Shown piece by piece: positions 1 to 9,465 of a DNA stretch of 49,104 bases. The notes beneath the pieces were generated by a model. That model did not search any database and was not told the origin of the DNA. It saw only the letters and a list, made by a program, of their open reading frames with translations. Position 1 is the first letter of the stretch. Every line of letters begins with the position of its first letter. Origin of the DNA: Allomuricauda sp. CP2A (GTDB lineage Bacteria > Bacteroidota > Bacteroidia > Flavobacteriales > Flavobacteriaceae); contig NZ_LXTT01000071.1 of assembly GCF_001683915.1 (NCBI RefSeq), forward strand, positions 1 through 49,104. Reading direction: 5' to 3'. Position numbers and translations under genes: made by a program.

Positions 1-158
1 TAGAAGCTGTGAATGGTATCACCACCAATTGCAATACTTGAGAACTGCCCAATCTTCATGGCTGTTCCACATCCAAATGCTATTATAAAGTGTTTTTCAC
101 CAATATAAAGGTGTTTTCGGTTCACCCCTTGCTTTAGGTGATGCCAGTGGAGTAGCAT
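1..158 (-). CDS. Uncertain partial reading frame at the left edge
   Basis: Read on the minus strand, this stretch is open from an ATG at 158 to the window edge, about 52 codons. The same frame is open further upstream to a stop near 215, without an earlier ATG. The predicted peptide begins MLLHWHHLKQGVNRKHLY and continues with a hydrophobic, Gly-rich stretch around IIAFGCGTAMKIG. Composition looks more like coding sequence than noise, but I recognise no family. It could be the 5' part of a gene running off the window or a decayed fragment. No clear promoter or ribosome binding site was seen. Confidence 0.25.
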   Translation of the reverse strand, partial: MLLHWHHLKQGVNRKHLYIGEKHFIIAFGCGTAMKIGQFSSIAIGGDTIHSF

Positions 159-229
159 AAAAGAAATAATGCCAAGCTTATGGAATAGGGTTTCATGATC
201 GTTTGTTTTTAGTTAACTGTTGTTTGATT

Positions 230-1792
230 TTAATCGTTCAATTTATTTAGTATTCTAAAATAGTCGAAATCAGCATATCCACCTGCTTCCTTTGTGGCAT
301 AATTAAAAAGCCCAAAGCGATACCCCATAAAATGCGGCAAGGTGTACGACATTTTCAGTCGGGTGCCCATCCTGACCCATTTATCGCCATCCAAACTATA
401 GTAGAAATCAGCTACATCCTTTAAATCAGTGAAGTCGCACACAGCCCTAAGGTAGACTATATTTTGATCGTGTTGTAAAGCCAAACTTTCCATTTCTTCG
501 GGTTTATCGTTCTGCGAACTCACCATCACCAATTTCTTTGTCCCATTTTCATATTTTACCCCAATTTGTCCATAGTTCTTTTGGAGCAACGCCAACCCCG
601 CAAAATCGCCTTCCTTCATATTTGAAACATCCAAAGCGGTTGCTCCTGAACATACCGGCCCTATGGTTCTTTGGGTCAGTGTATTTCTGGCCTGAACAAA
701 ATTTTCATCTGTACGCCCGGTTGTCAATCTCAGATATCCTTTTCTATCGGTCAATGACCACAGACTGTCCACAGGGTTGTGGTTCCATTGCCAGACCAAG
801 GGTAATTTGTGGTCATTTTCTTTTCTATTGAATTCATCACTGGCCACAATATTGGGAATCAAACCGGTACTTGCAGGCAAATCCAAAGTCTGGGGAACTT
901 TACCGTCCACACCCAAAATGGGCCATCCATCCTCCCACGTCACTGGAGCCAGATACGGTATTCTTCCTACGGAACCATAATCCCTGAACAGGTAGGTGAA
1001 CCACTTGCCATCAGGCGTATCAATCAACCCACCTTGGGCTATACCCCTATCCTGCAAGGCCACTTTGCCCTCGTATGGCCCATAAATGTTATCGGCACGG
1101 TACACCAATACGGTTCGCATACCCCCACGGGGCCATGTAATGTTAAAAAGGTAGTACTTTCCATTTACCTTGAACAGTTGGGAACCCTCTGCTCCCAACA
1201 TGATGTTGTCACCTGCGGGGGCACTGGCATTTTCCATAAGCACCCTCTCGGTACCAGCCTTTACCCCGGATAAATCATCTTGCAATTCAGCGATCATCAG
1301 CTTTCCGTTGCCCCATATCATGTAGACCTTCCCGTCTTCATCAAAATGTACCGTAAGGTCGTGATATGAGGGTTCAAAAGATTTGACTTCCCATGGTCCC
1401 TTTTCAATATCTTTTGTGGAAAACACATAGGTTTTTCCTGTTGTTGCTGCAAAGGTGAACACGTAGAACATACCATTATGATACCGAATACAACTGGCCC
1501 AAGACCCTCTCCCATAGGCGTTTTTCCCATTTTCTAAAACTAGTGCATCAACATTTGCCAAGGTATCGTATGCATAGTTGACCAATTTCCAATTGACCAA
1601 ATCCGTGGATTTCATGATGGGAACACCCGGACTCATGTGCATGGTTGTACTACTCATGTAGTAGGTATCCCCCACCCGTACCATGGACATGTCGGGCACA
1701 TCGGCAAAAATGATGGGGTTTTGTGCTTTTTCGTTTTGTGCGCTTCCCATATGGAAGATGAGAAGCATGAGAAAAAGAACCATTAGTTTCAT
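230..1792 (-). CDS. Secreted glycoside hydrolase family 43 (beta-xylosidase/arabinofuranosidase type)
   Basis: Predicted extracytoplasmic GH43 five-bladed beta-propeller glycosidase of about 520 residues. I chose the start at 1792 because it gives a signal peptide (MKLMVLFLMLLIFHMGSAQ); the frame stays open upstream to 1957, but that extension is polar and unlike the family. The three GH43 acidic positions appear in order: Asp in NPIIFADVPDMSMV (base), Asp in YHDLTVHFDEDGKVYMIWG (pKa modulator) and Glu in MLGAEGSQLFKVNGKYY (acid). The C-terminal roughly 200 residues (after IVASDEFNRK) match the concanavalin-like beta-sandwich common in GH43 xylosidases, ending DFDYFRI. The substrate is probably xylan- or arabinan-derived oligosaccharides, but linkage cannot be read from sequence. 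No SusC/SusD partners are visible, so it is not obviously in a polysaccharide utilisation locus. Confidence 0.85.
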   Translation of the reverse strand: MKLMVLFLMLLIFHMGSAQNEKAQNPIIFADVPDMSMVRVGDTYYMSSTTMHMSPGVPIMKSTDLVNWKLVNYAYDTLANVDALVLENGKNAYGRGSWASCIRYHNGMFYVFTFAATTGKTYVFSTKDIEKGPWEVKSFEPSYHDLTVHFDEDGKVYMIWGNGKLMIAELQDDLSGVKAGTERVLMENASAPAGDNIMLGAEGSQLFKVNGKYYLFNITWPRGGMRTVLVYRADNIYGPYEGKVALQDRGIAQGGLIDTPDGKWFTYLFRDYGSVGRIPYLAPVTWEDGWPILGVDGKVPQTLDLPASTGLIPNIVASDEFNRKENDHKLPLVWQWNHNPVDSLWSLTDRKGYLRLTTGRTDENFVQARNTLTQRTIGPVCSGATALDVSNMKEGDFAGLALLQKNYGQIGVKYENGTKKLVMVSSQNDKPEEMESLALQHDQNIVYLRAVCDFTDLKDVADFYYSLDGDKWVRMGTRLKMSYTLPHFMGYRFGLFNYATKEAGGYADFDYFRILNKLND

Positions 1793-1996
1793 TTGTGAAA
1801 CCAGTTGATGAACTGAATCATTCACTTTTCTGAAATTCGATACAACAGTCTTACTTTTTATCATTTTGCAAAAATGTATCTTATGAACAACCGTAAATTG
1901 TTCCCTTCTATTTTTGAGCATCCAATATAAGTGTTTATTTAACACATTGGTGTTCAATATCCAACAAATTATAGGAAATTGTTTTTTTGGCTTGCT

Positions 1997-4543
1997 CTAT
2001 TCCTTCTCTTTTCTCAAGACGATAAGGGGAGAATTTCTAACGATTCCCAGACTGTTTCCCACTCCCAAAACAAATACCAGAAGAATTATTAGCGGCATTA
2101 TCACAAGGAATGGCACTGATGAAGGTGTAAATGTCATATCAAACAGTACCCAAGCCAATAAAAAGTTGGCCAAAACGGCAAGTACCACTCCCATAAAGGC
2201 ACCCAAGAACCCCAAAATGGCATATTCAATGGAGATGATGCTTAAAATCTGTGTTCCCTTGGCCCCCAAGGTTCTTAACAAAGCGCCCTGTTTGACCCGT
2301 TGGTGCTTACTGCTATAAATGGCCCCCATAAGAACCGCCACTCCCACAAAAATGCTGAAGAAGGCCATAAAGTTTATCACCCAGCTGATTTTACCCAAAA
2401 TATCCTCCAAAAGGGTCAACATACGTTTTAGATCCAGAATGGAAACATTGGGAAAGGCTTCAACCAGTTCTTGTTGCAGCTTTGCCGAACTTTCATCGTC
2501 CCCCGTCCTAGTCGTCATAACTTTAAATTGAGGAGCGTTCTCAAGAACACGAGAAGGAAAAACCACTGAAAAATTAGGTTGCAATCTACTCCAATCCACC
2601 TCCCGTATACTCTGTACTTCTGTTTCCATTATCCTCCCTTGAACATTGAAGGAAACTTTATCGCCTATACCCACCATTGCCCTGTTTGCAAAATCTTCGC
2701 TGACTGAAATGGGAACATCAGCGTCCTTAACAACAGAAGCAGTCCATTCGCCATTAATGATCCGTTCAGAATTGATAAGACTGTCCCTGTACGTTACCCT
2801 GAATTCATGGTTCAATATCCAACGGCTCACTTGGGAAGTAGTATCCCTTCGAATCTCTTCTATATGCTTTCCTTTCAAGCTTTCAACCCGCATGGTCACA
2901 ATGGGAATTTCATCAATAACAGAAAACCCTGAGGTTTCAATCGTATTTGATATTGCTTCTGCCTGCTCACTTTGAATGTCCATTAAAATCATATTGGCGC
3001 TATTGGCACTATCCTCAATGGATGCTTTTTGTAGGAGCATATCCTTGGTAAAATACAGCGTACTGATCAAAAAGGTTCCGATTCCAATGGCCAACACCAA
3101 AATAAGGGTCTGGTTTTGTGGCCTGAACAGATTACGTAACCCCTGTCTGGCCGTAAAACTCCACGAGTATGGAAAAAATCGTTTCAACAGCCCCATAAAG
3201 AATTTGGCGACCCCGGTAAGAATCAAGAAAACAGCGCTTAAACCTATCACAAAATATAAGGATCGCTCAAAATCTCCCAGAAGCCAAAATGAAAACCCAA
3301 GCACAAAAAGAACAATGCCCGCACCCACAGCCAAGGTTGCTTTGGATGAACGAGATTTGCCCTCTTCCACCACACGTAGCGCTTGCAATGGAGAAACATA
3401 CAATGTCCTGATCAAAGGGTACAGTGCAAATAAAACGGACATGGTGACCCCTAATGCGAGTCCCAAAACAGCATTTTGGAAGGAAAACGATATCCCAACA
3501 TCAATGGGCAGTAAATCTCCAAGCAGTACCGGAAACAATCGCTGAATGAAATACCCGGCCAAACTGCCCAACAGACCACCAATGATACCCATACAGGCTA
3601 TTTGGACAAAAAATATGAGATAACTCTGGTATTTTGTCGCCCCCAAACATTTGAGCACCGCAATGGACTTCAGTTTCATTCGGATGTAGATACTCATTCC
3701 GCTGGCGATGCCCACACATCCCAAAAGCAGGGAAATGAACCCAACCAAGTTCAAGAACTTTCCGAAGTTTTCGTACCGTCTGCCCATACGTCTCGCCTCG
3801 GATACATGGGTGTCAATATCAGCATCCTCATTGTCAAGGACGGGGTCGAGCTCATCGTTCAGAGCCTCCATATCCTGCCCCGCATCGGCCTTAAAATAAT
3901 ATTTGTAGTCAATTCGGCTTCCCGTTTGAACGAGACCCGTTGCCTCAATAAAATTGAGAGGGACAAGTACCGGGGGGGCTATGGCACCAAATACGGAATT
4001 ACTACCGGGCACTGTTTTTAACGCTCCAGAAATGGGAAATGTAACCGCCCCCAACTTAATACTATCACCCACTTTTAGGTTGAATTGGAGCATGGTTGTG
4101 GCATCGACCAATGCCCCATCCTTCCGAAAATCATTGACGGCCGTTTTGGGGTCGGCCTCCAAACCTCCATAAAATGGAAAATCCCCGTCAACACCACGGA
4201 CTTCCATCAATTTTGTACCCTCATTGCCCGGGAATGCACCCATGGAAAGAAAATTGATTTCCCGTGCATCGGCTCCACCCAAGGAATCCATTATGCCCAT
4301 GACCCGATCATTGACCGGTTTATCACTTTCAATGACAAAATCGGCGCCCAAAAGGGCCTTTGACTGCAATGAAATATTTTCTTTTAGGAGTCCACTGAAC
4401 GAGTGGACACTCACAACTGCTGCTACACCAAGGGTTATGGAAAAGATGAACAACAATAGTTTACCATAGCTGGCTTTTCCATCTCGCCATGCCATTTTGA
4501 ACAACCACAATACCCCCGTTCCATTTTTTTGTCCCACACTCAT
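1997..4543 (-). CDS. FtsX-like ABC transporter permease (YbbP type)
   Basis: Inner-membrane permease of 848 residues with the YbbP/FtsX layout. An N-terminal membrane helix (LLLFIFSITLGVAAVVSVHSF) is followed by a large MacB-type periplasmic domain, a three-helix FtsX block around residues 260-390, a central pair of helices, a second periplasmic domain, and a C-terminal FtsX block ending near VFVLGVGNSLGIVRNSPL. The start codon overlaps the stop of the ATPase gene (TAATG), so the two are translationally coupled. In E. coli the equivalent ybbA-ybbP pair lies divergent from tesA, as here. The substrate is unknown; family knowledge suggests lipid or lipoprotein-type mechanotransmission or export rather than nutrient import. 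Confidence 0.88.
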   Translation of the reverse strand: MSVGQKNGTGVLWLFKMAWRDGKASYGKLLLFIFSITLGVAAVVSVHSFSGLLKENISLQSKALLGADFVIESDKPVNDRVMGIMDSLGGADAREINFLSMGAFPGNEGTKLMEVRGVDGDFPFYGGLEADPKTAVNDFRKDGALVDATTMLQFNLKVGDSIKLGAVTFPISGALKTVPGSNSVFGAIAPPVLVPLNFIEATGLVQTGSRIDYKYYFKADAGQDMEALNDELDPVLDNEDADIDTHVSEARRMGRRYENFGKFLNLVGFISLLLGCVGIASGMSIYIRMKLKSIAVLKCLGATKYQSYLIFFVQIACMGIIGGLLGSLAGYFIQRLFPVLLGDLLPIDVGISFSFQNAVLGLALGVTMSVLFALYPLIRTLYVSPLQALRVVEEGKSRSSKATLAVGAGIVLFVLGFSFWLLGDFERSLYFVIGLSAVFLILTGVAKFFMGLLKRFFPYSWSFTARQGLRNLFRPQNQTLILVLAIGIGTFLISTLYFTKDMLLQKASIEDSANSANMILMDIQSEQAEAISNTIETSGFSVIDEIPIVTMRVESLKGKHIEEIRRDTTSQVSRWILNHEFRVTYRDSLINSERIINGEWTASVVKDADVPISVSEDFANRAMVGIGDKVSFNVQGRIMETEVQSIREVDWSRLQPNFSVVFPSRVLENAPQFKVMTTRTGDDESSAKLQQELVEAFPNVSILDLKRMLTLLEDILGKISWVINFMAFFSIFVGVAVLMGAIYSSKHQRVKQGALLRTLGAKGTQILSIISIEYAILGFLGAFMGVVLAVLANFLLAWVLFDMTFTPSSVPFLVIMPLIILLVFVLGVGNSLGIVRNSPLIVLRKEKE

Positions 4544-5220
4544 TAACTATAACTTTCCTCTATTTTACCCGACCTCAATCGGATACTTTTATCGGTCTTT
4601 TGGGCCAATTCCAGATCATGGGTTACAATGACCAGAGCGGTACCTTGTTCTTTGTTGAGTTCAAAGAGCAGTTTTTCAATTTTGGCTCCTGTTTCATCAT
4701 CCAAATTTCCTGTGGGTTCATCGGCAAACAATATTGAGGGTTTATTGGCAAAGGCACGGGCCAAGGCCACTCGCTGTTGCTCCCCTCCCGAGAGTTGGGA
4801 AGGATAGTGTCCAGACCGATCTTCCAATCCCACTTTTGCCAATAGCTCTTTTCCTTGTTCCGAAGCTTTTTTTACGCCCCTGAGTTCCAAGGGGACAATT
4901 ACATTTTCCAATGCGGTAAGGGTTGGCAATAATTGAAAGTCCTGAAAAACAAATCCAACCTTCTGATTCCTCAACCTCGCTCTTCCGTCCTCATCAAGAC
5001 TGGCCAAATGGTGATCGCACAGCCAAATATCTCCTTCATCCGTAATGTCAAGACCCGCACACAATCCCAACAATGTTGTTTTCCCACTTCCTGATGGCCC
5101 AACAATGGCAAAGGTTTCGCCTCTGTCCACTTCAAAAGAAACATCGTTTAATACGGTGAGGTCGTGTTCTCCACTCCGATACGTTTTATGGAGGTGTTGA
5201 ACTTTTAATATCTTTGACAT
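4543..5220 (-). CDS. ABC transporter ATP-binding protein (YbbA/LolD type)
   Basis: Cytoplasmic ATPase of 225 residues that powers the adjacent permease. All ABC landmarks are present: Walker A GPSGSGKTT near residue 40, Q-loop in FVFQDFQLLPTLTALEN, signature LSGGEQQRVALARA near 145, Walker B ILFADEPTGNLD near 165, and the switch His in VIVTHDLELA. The sequence is typical of the MacB/LolD/YbbA subfamily, which pairs with FtsX-like permeases. It is the first gene of a two-gene operon. If the divergent esterase starts at 5299, about 78 bp remain for two divergent promoters. Confidence 0.9.
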   Translation of the reverse strand: MSKILKVQHLHKTYRSGEHDLTVLNDVSFEVDRGETFAIVGPSGSGKTTLLGLCAGLDITDEGDIWLCDHHLASLDEDGRARLRNQKVGFVFQDFQLLPTLTALENVIVPLELRGVKKASEQGKELLAKVGLEDRSGHYPSQLSGGEQQRVALARAFANKPSILFADEPTGNLDDETGAKIEKLLFELNKEQGTALVIVTHDLELAQKTDKSIRLRSGKIEESYS

Positions 5221-5298
5221 AAAATGCTTTTGGTTAAAACTCTCAAAATACTAAAATTGACCCTCACCAAAAAAATTCCCCACCCCTCCAAGCAGTTA

Positions 5299-5964
5299 AT
5301 GTTTTGTTATTTTTTAACATTCCTACTATTGGGCTGCGGTGAAAAAACCCCAGAAAAAAAAGCAGTTGAAGAATCACAAGTGGAAGAGGAAGCTGTTTCC
5401 GTTGTCAGTGATTCCAAAAATAAGATTCTCTTTTTTGGGGATAGCCTCACAGCGGGTTATGGCCTTGAAATGGGACAGTCCTACCCCTCCGTCATTCAAC
5501 AAAAGATTGATTCATTGGGTTTGGATTACCAAGTTATCAATGCTGGTTTGAGCGGTGAGACCACGGCTAGTGGTAAAAATAGGTTGGAATGGGTCTTGGA
5601 GGAAGATATTTCCATCGTAATCATTGAATTGGGTGCAAATGATGGACTTAGGGGGGTGCCGCTTAAAGAAACTGAGTCCAATTTGCGTTCCATGGTGGAT
5701 ATGGTCCAAGTGAAGCTGCCCAATGCCAAAATTGTTCTCGCCGGAATGAAAATTCCACCAAACATGGGGCCAGAATACACCTCCAGATTTGAAAACATTT
5801 TCCCTGAACTGGCAGAAGAGGAAAATGTTCACCTGATTCCGTTCCTTCTTGAAAATGTAGGGGGAATACCAGATCTGAACCAAAGTGATGGGATACACCC
5901 TACCGAAGAGGGACAAAAAATAGTGGCCCAGAATGTTTGGGATGTTTTAGGGCCAATTCTTTAG
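5299..5964 (+). CDS. tesA: TesA-type arylesterase/lysophospholipase, SGNH hydrolase lipoprotein
   Basis: Predicted lipid-anchored GDSL/SGNH esterase of about 221 residues. The four SGNH blocks are clear: ILFFGDSLTAGYGL (nucleophile Ser), NAGLSGETTASG (Gly), IIELGANDGLRG (Asn) and SDGIHPTEEGQ (catalytic Asp/His). I chose ATG 5299 because it starts a short hydrophobic signal with a lipobox (LLLGC); an in-frame ATG at 5224 would place 25 extra polar residues before it and leave only 3 bp to the divergent ABC ATPase gene. Family knowledge: TesA/arylesterases hydrolyse thioesters and short-chain esters in the periplasm. The divergent neighbourhood with an ABC ATPase and FtsX permease is the widespread tesA-ybbA-ybbP arrangement. 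Confidence 0.85.
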   Translation: MFCYFLTFLLLGCGEKTPEKKAVEESQVEEEAVSVVSDSKNKILFFGDSLTAGYGLEMGQSYPSVIQQKIDSLGLDYQVINAGLSGETTASGKNRLEWVLEEDISIVIIELGANDGLRGVPLKETESNLRSMVDMVQVKLPNAKIVLAGMKIPPNMGPEYTSRFENIFPELAEEENVHLIPFLLENVGGIPDLNQSDGIHPTEEGQKIVAQNVWDVLGPIL

Positions 5965-6076
5965 CGGAGTCTTCTTAAAAGGTCCAAACGACCAGGAATC
6001 CCATTCAATACTGCATTCATAGTTTTTTGATTTCCAATATTGGTTGGTTCACTACCCCTTATTATGCAAACATTTC

Positions 6077-6901
6077 TTATTCCAGATTCACCGGTAAGGT
6101 CAAATAATCTGCTCTCTTCTTTAAAAAACTCCTCGGGTTTGTCCCAGCCAATTTCTTGAATTCCCTGATAAAATGGGATTGGTCGGCAAAGCCGTGTTCA
6201 TAGGATACTTCGGTGAGGTTGATGGAGTTGGGTACCTGCATGTACTGCTGAACGGCGTTGAGCCGAGAGAGCCGCATATATTCCTTGGCGGTTATACCAA
6301 ACTTTTTCTTGAACTCTCTTTGCAACTGCCTTGGACTGATGTGGACTTTTTGAATAAGTTCTTCCAAACTCAGCAAACCATGGGACTTGCGAATGATTTC
6401 GGATGCCATCCGGACATAATCGTACCCTTTGGCGTTATCCAGCATATTCTTCAACAGGAACGCTTCAGTCAAACGTATTCGTTGTTGAATATTTGTTGAT
6501 TCCCTTAAACGGGAACAGTAATCCTTAAACTCATTCCCCAATACATCTGTACTATTCTCAAAGGTTGCGGTAAAAAGTGCCGGAGGAACCCCAAAAATAT
6601 GGTAAATCCCTTCTGGGTTGAACCGCACACCAAATATCTGCACCTGTTCATTGAACCTAACTTCATAAGGTTTGGTCTGCAATCCTATCAAGGTGAATTC
6701 CGGGGATTTGCCCCATGTGTCTTCCTTGACCAGTTCGCAATGGTCATGGGTAAGGTGAATGATCAATTCAATACAGCCATTGGGCACTACGGATTGTACA
6801 AAGTTGTTTTCAGAATACAGGTTAAAATCTCCTGTATAAAAAGCTTGAACGTATGAGCCCAATGCTGGGGAAGGCCTGTATTCTGAAAACTTGACGTTCA
6901 T
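6077..6901 (-). CDS. AraC-family transcriptional regulator
   Basis: DNA-binding regulator of 274 residues. The N-terminal part (FSEYRPSPALGSYVQAFYTG, VVPNGCIELIIHL) resembles the DUF6597 sensor domain common in Bacteroidota AraC proteins. The C-terminal about 100 residues form the two-helix-turn-helix AraC domain: LSLEELIQKVHISPRQLQRE, then the second helix-turn-helix with GFADQSHFIREFKKLAGTNP, the usual AraC signature. It lies downstream of the cupin and DUF3237 genes on the same strand (67 bp gap). It may regulate them, but no operator is evident. Confidence 0.88.
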   Translation of the reverse strand: MNVKFSEYRPSPALGSYVQAFYTGDFNLYSENNFVQSVVPNGCIELIIHLTHDHCELVKEDTWGKSPEFTLIGLQTKPYEVRFNEQVQIFGVRFNPEGIYHIFGVPPALFTATFENSTDVLGNEFKDYCSRLRESTNIQQRIRLTEAFLLKNMLDNAKGYDYVRMASEIIRKSHGLLSLEELIQKVHISPRQLQREFKKKFGITAKEYMRLSRLNAVQQYMQVPNSINLTEVSYEHGFADQSHFIREFKKLAGTNPRSFLKKRADYLTLPVNLE

Positions 6902-6968
6902 TTTAAACTAATTCCGTCTATTTAATTATACTGTTGAATGTGCAAAACTAATTATAAACCGTTATATA

Positions 6969-7391
6969 TCAACTAAAAAGCAAAGAAGTATCCACTACAT
7001 TGGATTCAGTGGGCAGCATTTCATTGTCAAACGTTGCCACAATATTATTGGCCCCTCCAAAAACACCAAGCACCTTGGCTGTGGTCTCTCCGATATTCTT
7101 GAGGTCGTGGGGAACCATTTCCGGGATGAGCACCAATGCCCCTTTCCCGGCTTTTTGCTTTTCGGTTCCCACCAAAGCTTCCACTTGTCCGTCCAATATC
7201 ACCAAAAGTTCCTCTGCACTATCGGTGTGCCTGCCCAAATGGTCCCCTGGTTCCAATTCAAAATAAACCGTGGCCAATTTTTTTGAGCCGTGGGCTCCCA
7301 CCAATGGAAATGTAGCTTTACAATGTTGTTCCTTGTCCTCTTTTCCAATAAACTCGTTCAGTTCAATTTCAGTAACATTTACAGTTGTCAT
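6969..7391 (-). CDS. Small cupin-domain protein
   Basis: Single-domain cupin of 140 residues with no signal peptide. The first cupin motif is seen in LEPGDHLGRHTDSAEELLVILDG (His, His and Glu metal ligands) and the second in LVLIPEMVPHDLKNIGETTAKVLGVFG. It follows the DUF3237 gene with an 11-bp gap, so the two are probably co-transcribed. Small cupins of this form may be sugar or small-acid isomerases, dioxygenases or ligand sensors; sequence alone does not decide. Confidence 0.8.
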   Translation of the reverse strand: MTTVNVTEIELNEFIGKEDKEQHCKATFPLVGAHGSKKLATVYFELEPGDHLGRHTDSAEELLVILDGQVEALVGTEKQKAGKGALVLIPEMVPHDLKNIGETTAKVLGVFGGANNIVATFDNEMLPTESNVVDTSLLFS

Positions 7392-7402
7392 TTTGTTCGT
7401 TT

Positions 7403-7846
7403 TTAAATTAAATATCCTTTTACGTTTGCCTTGCCCGTATTAAAATCAACAGCTCCCAAACCAGCCACTTGTGCACGGTTTACCCATTCATATCTTTCGT
7501 CATTGGTGTGGAACTTCATGTTCAATTTTAAAGTGCCCAGATCATTGATCCCAGTTTCCTCCACTAGAATGCTGGCTCCGTCATCGGTTATGATGGTTGC
7601 ATGTAGATTGAGGAAAAACCGTCCATCGGCCCTTACCTCCAAATAATCGACCCCAGTGATTTTACCATTGATCTTGTCCCCCATGACATCACCCTCAAAA
7701 TAGATATCGAAACGTGCTCCACTTTTGGGAATAGGCTTACCCTCAATTACATCTTGCATACTGAACCCATATTCCACAAAATCGGTAAGGGCAACATGTT
7801 CTTCAAACAAAAGTTCCAAATCGGTTTTTTCCATTACATCCTTCAT
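7403..7846 (-). CDS. DUF3237 family protein
   Basis: Protein of 147 residues recognised as DUF3237 (UPF0311-like) from GARFDIYFEGDVMGDKINGK, VDYLEVRADGRFFLNLHATI and TDDGASILVEETG. It is predicted to be a cytoplasmic beta-barrel. DUF3237 has no settled biochemical function. It heads a probable operon with the cupin gene. About 175 bp separate it from the upstream rubredoxin-tailed gene on the same strand, and I saw nothing distinctive there. Confidence 0.75.
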   Translation of the reverse strand: MKDVMEKTDLELLFEEHVALTDFVEYGFSMQDVIEGKPIPKSGARFDIYFEGDVMGDKINGKITGVDYLEVRADGRFFLNLHATIITDDGASILVEETGINDLGTLKLNMKFHTNDERYEWVNRAQVAGLGAVDFNTGKANVKGYLI

Positions 7847-8021
7847 TGTCTTGATTTAAAAGTTTAAACAAAACTACAGCGACCGACAAAGGCTAAATTG
7901 GAGAAAAACGACATATTAAAGAGGATCTACGTGCAAGGTAATAGGAATCATGCCTTCCCTTTAATCGTAAAGCCTAATTTGAACTTAGAGGTTGATGATA
8001 GATTCTACAAATTCGTTTGCC

Positions 8022-9461
8022 TTAAACCATGGCAATTTCCACCTTCTCGAATTCAGGCTTTTCTGCTCCACAAACCAAGCAGGTGTAGTCTTCAGGCAAG
8101 TCCTCAAATTTCGTGTTTGGGTCAATTTGGGATTGGGGCTCACCAATATCTTCATCATACACCGTTAAACAGTTCTGACATTGGTGGACCGTATGTTGCG
8201 CTTGTTCCTTTTTTGTTGTCTTTTTTGTAGCTGTGGTTTTTTCTTGGCCAAGTTGTTGAAAGTATTCTTTGCTCAATTCAATCAAAAGATTGGGCAATTC
8301 TTTTTTATCCACATCTTGGGCATAGACCAAATACTGCCTTGTGTTGGGGTCAAAATCCTTAAAATAACAGACATTATAGGTCGGTCTTACCTGATAATCC
8401 AATCCGATCTGGGTCGATGGATTCCTCTCAATGACTATGGATGAAAAATGGGAACGCTTACCTACATCTTTGCTTATGCCAAAGGTAAGTCCATAAGTAC
8501 TGATGTCGTTCTGATCAAAATTATTGACCAAATATCGTTTAAGTTCCAATGCTTCCTCATCATCTACGGGCAAATGCCAGTTCATTTCCAATTGGGAGTG
8601 CCGTACATTGATCCCCCTTTGGCCAAGGAATCTTTCCAGTTCGGGTCGACTTTCTTTGGAAATTCCCTTTACAATGAACGATTTCCATGGTGTGATGCAT
8701 ATTTTTCCGATGCTGTTGTCCAGACAGAATCCGCAGAATTCCTTTAAAAACTGAAGGTCATAACGATTGTTGCGCCAATAGAGGCCCAACCAGAATTGGT
8801 CCAATCCCATTCGGTTCATTCCCTCGTAGTAAGGAAACGTAACAAAAGGAATCTGAAGTTCCTTTTTTATGGTTTTGTTGTTATGGGTCTGTAATTTTTG
8901 GTTCAGTATGGCAAAGAGTTGATCCACATTGTCCATCGTATGGTACACTTCTTCTATGGCACTGCAAACGGAAACGATGTCCCAGCTATAGATCAATACA
9001 GGGTAATACGCACTTTTCTTCCAATGGGGCAACAGGACGTTCAAATACCAATAATCTTCCTCATCGGAAGCCACAAAATTGAGGTTCCCGCTAAAAATGG
9101 GCACCAACCGTTGTTTTGGGTCGGTGATATTGATCTTTAGCCTTGGCATAAAATCAAACTGTTCCAAAAGGTACAAGTACGTGGAACCTTTGAGCCAATG
9201 CGTAGCATCAAAAATATCCGCAGAGACATAGGAGCAGACAATATTTTGGTACAATCGATCTGCAACAATATCCGTTTTATACTTTGAGGTCTTTACCAAT
9301 TGTCCTTTTTTGATGCTGTCCAATGGAAAGAGCAAATCCTGTCTTGAGCCAAAATAAACTTCCGATAGCCCTGCTGCCTCAAGCATGGCAATACTGTCTT
9401 TGAGCTCGCCCGGTGAAGTGATTCCTCCACTTATCAATATTCTGTGCAAATCGTCGTTCAT
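8022..9461 (-). CDS. NIR/SIR-like protein with C-terminal rubredoxin domain
   Basis: Two-part protein of 479 residues. The first about 400 residues resemble the ferredoxin-like half-domains of nitrite/sulfite reductases (opening ILISGGITSPGELKDSIAML; second copy around WHLPVDDEEALELKRYL), but I find no paired Cys motif for sirohaem/[4Fe-4S]. The C-terminal about 60 residues are a rubredoxin: CQNC near 425 and CLVCGAEK near 457 (C-x2-C...C-x2-C), with DPNTKFEDLPEDYTC between. A Lys/Thr-rich linker (TTATKKTTKKEQA) joins them. It starts 4 bp after the nitrate reductase gene and is clearly in its operon. I infer an electron-transfer or assembly partner of nitrate reduction; it is unlikely to be a catalytic nitrite reductase. 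Confidence 0.75.
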   Translation of the reverse strand: MNDDLHRILISGGITSPGELKDSIAMLEAAGLSEVYFGSRQDLLFPLDSIKKGQLVKTSKYKTDIVADRLYQNIVCSYVSADIFDATHWLKGSTYLYLLEQFDFMPRLKINITDPKQRLVPIFSGNLNFVASDEEDYWYLNVLLPHWKKSAYYPVLIYSWDIVSVCSAIEEVYHTMDNVDQLFAILNQKLQTHNNKTIKKELQIPFVTFPYYEGMNRMGLDQFWLGLYWRNNRYDLQFLKEFCGFCLDNSIGKICITPWKSFIVKGISKESRPELERFLGQRGINVRHSQLEMNWHLPVDDEEALELKRYLVNNFDQNDISTYGLTFGISKDVGKRSHFSSIVIERNPSTQIGLDYQVRPTYNVCYFKDFDPNTRQYLVYAQDVDKKELPNLLIELSKEYFQQLGQEKTTATKKTTKKEQAQHTVHQCQNCLTVYDEDIGEPQSQIDPNTKFEDLPEDYTCLVCGAEKPEFEKVEIAMV

Positions 9462-9465
9462 AGCC

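Noticed and set aside
1793..1957. N-terminal extension of the GH43 protein
   Set aside because: The frame is open, but the residues are polar and basic and precede a proper signal peptide; the start at 1792 is more likely.
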